6,808 nt of DNA from B16-G9 sp964455635 (GTDB lineage Bacteria > Bacteroidota > Bacteroidia > Bacteroidales > F082), in assembly GCA_964455635.1 (NCBI GenBank), contig CAYVWX010000170.1, forward strand, positions 1-6,808, written 5' to 3'. A program made the translations under genes and the position numbers. Positions 6,647-6,808 of the stretch are shown one piece after another. Position 1 is the first letter of the stretch, and each line of letters starts with the position of its first letter. Under the pieces are notes generated by a model, which made no database searches, was not told the DNA's origin, and was given only the letters and a program-made list of their open reading frames with translations.

Positions 6647-6668
6647 GAATCTGTTAATATGTTTTTTA

Positions 6669-6716
6669 TGTTTTGTCATGATTTTCGGCTTCGCCATCGA
6701 AAATCACGCCAAAACA
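6669..6716. repeat. Long imperfect hairpin with TGTTTTG and GATTTTCG arms
   Basis: TGTTTTG (6669-6675) pairs with CAAAACA (6710-6716), and GATTTTCG (6680-6687) pairs with CGAAAATC (6698-6705). The four bases between these arms pair at two of four positions. The loop is GCTTCGCCAT, in which GGC-TTC-GCC can form an alternative small stem with G6687. In total about 17 of 19 pairs form. No coding potential is seen. It lies between the 12-bp inverted repeat and the TAAC-loop hairpins, and no counterpart is visible at the left end of the window. Confidence 0.6.
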
Positions 6717-6735
6717 GGTCTCACGTTTTTTTATA

Positions 6736-6755
6736 CCTCGGGTTAACACCCGAGG
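6736..6755. repeat. Hairpin CCTCGGGT-TAAC-ACCCGAGG
   Basis: There is a perfect eight-base stem (6736-6743 with 6748-6755) around the loop TAAC. The next hairpin, 13 bases on, has the same TAAC loop, so the two look like parts of one element. No T-run follows directly on the plus strand. On the minus strand the stem is followed by TATAAAAAAA, not a terminator tract. I recall similar paired GC-rich hairpins in intergenic DNA of Bacteroidota but cannot name a family. Confidence 0.6.
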
Positions 6756-6808
6756 CTATAAATATTTCGCTCCTAACGGAGCTTTTTAATCATCATATTT
6801 CTGTGTGT
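6756..6808 (+). repeat. Right copy of hairpin plus ATCATATTTCTGTGTGT direct repeat
   Basis: Stem GCTCC (6769-6773)/GGAGC (6778-6782) with loop TAAC is followed by ATCATATTTCTGTGTGT at 6792-6808, exactly at the window end. Layout and orientation match the copy at 1-50. The stems differ at two pairs, and both arms changed together so pairing is kept. The repeat is probably cut by the window end and may continue as at 51 onward. Confidence 0.7.
6769..6787 (+). terminator. Terminator-like hairpin with T-run, plus strand
   Basis: GCTCC-TAAC-GGAGC followed by TTTTT has the form of a weak intrinsic terminator on the plus strand, but no plus-strand gene lies to its left in this window. The corresponding hairpin at 13-25 is followed by TCTGC instead, so the T-run is not a shared part of the repeat. 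It may simply be part of that repeat, or stop antisense transcription. Confidence 0.3.

Noticed and set aside
1..6808. Possible circular element, suggested by the same 17 bases near both ends
   Set aside because: The left copy is at 34-50, not at base 1, and the sequence before it differs from that before the right copy, so the ends do not overlap. No replication, integration or mobilisation gene is present.

Overview
The window carries six complete genes, all on the minus strand, flanked on both sides by intergenic DNA full of inverted and direct repeats. The organism is most likely a member of the Bacteroidota, plausibly Bacteroidales/Marinilabiliales. This rests on a Bacteroidota-type -7 promoter element (TAnnTTTG), mostly AT-rich start regions with weak or no Shine-Dalgarno sequence, moderate-to-low GC, and the gene order small membrane protein - mutL - rhomboid - rhomboid - membrane EEP-domain protein, which I recall from Bacteroidota genomes. 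I cannot fix the genus.

Layout, in the direction of transcription (right to left): 6596-6808 is a repeat-rich leader in front of pepT (5369-6595), which encodes a 408-residue tripeptide aminopeptidase with all expected zinc ligands. After an 82-base gap (125 bases if the revised start below is used) comes a tightly packed unit: a small one-helix membrane protein (4915-5247, with a start revised from 5286 because a -7 promoter element lies inside the longer reading), mutL (3070-4899), a rhomboid protease with a large inserted loop (2214-3068), a second rhomboid with a soluble C-terminal tail (1229-2143), and a membrane-anchored endonuclease/exonuclease/phosphatase (EEP) protein (194-1216). Spacings are 15, 1, 70 and 12 bases, so a single transcript is likely, although the 70-base gap could hold a second start. 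Bases 1-193 are again repeats.

Functionally the genes are housekeeping: peptide catabolism, mismatch repair and membrane proteolysis. How the rhomboids and EEP protein relate to mismatch repair is unknown. The least expected content is outside the genes. A 17-base direct repeat preceded by a hairpin occurs at both window ends, with two compensated base-pair changes between the copies. A 12-bp inverted repeat occurs once in front of pepT and twice, in tandem, after the EEP gene. Together these suggest a dispersed, structured intergenic repeat family. Two proteins also lack expected residues: MutL has lost several canonical endonuclease metal ligands, and the EEP protein has Gln where a His is expected. 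I found no tRNA, rRNA, CRISPR array, transposase or obviously new multi-gene system.
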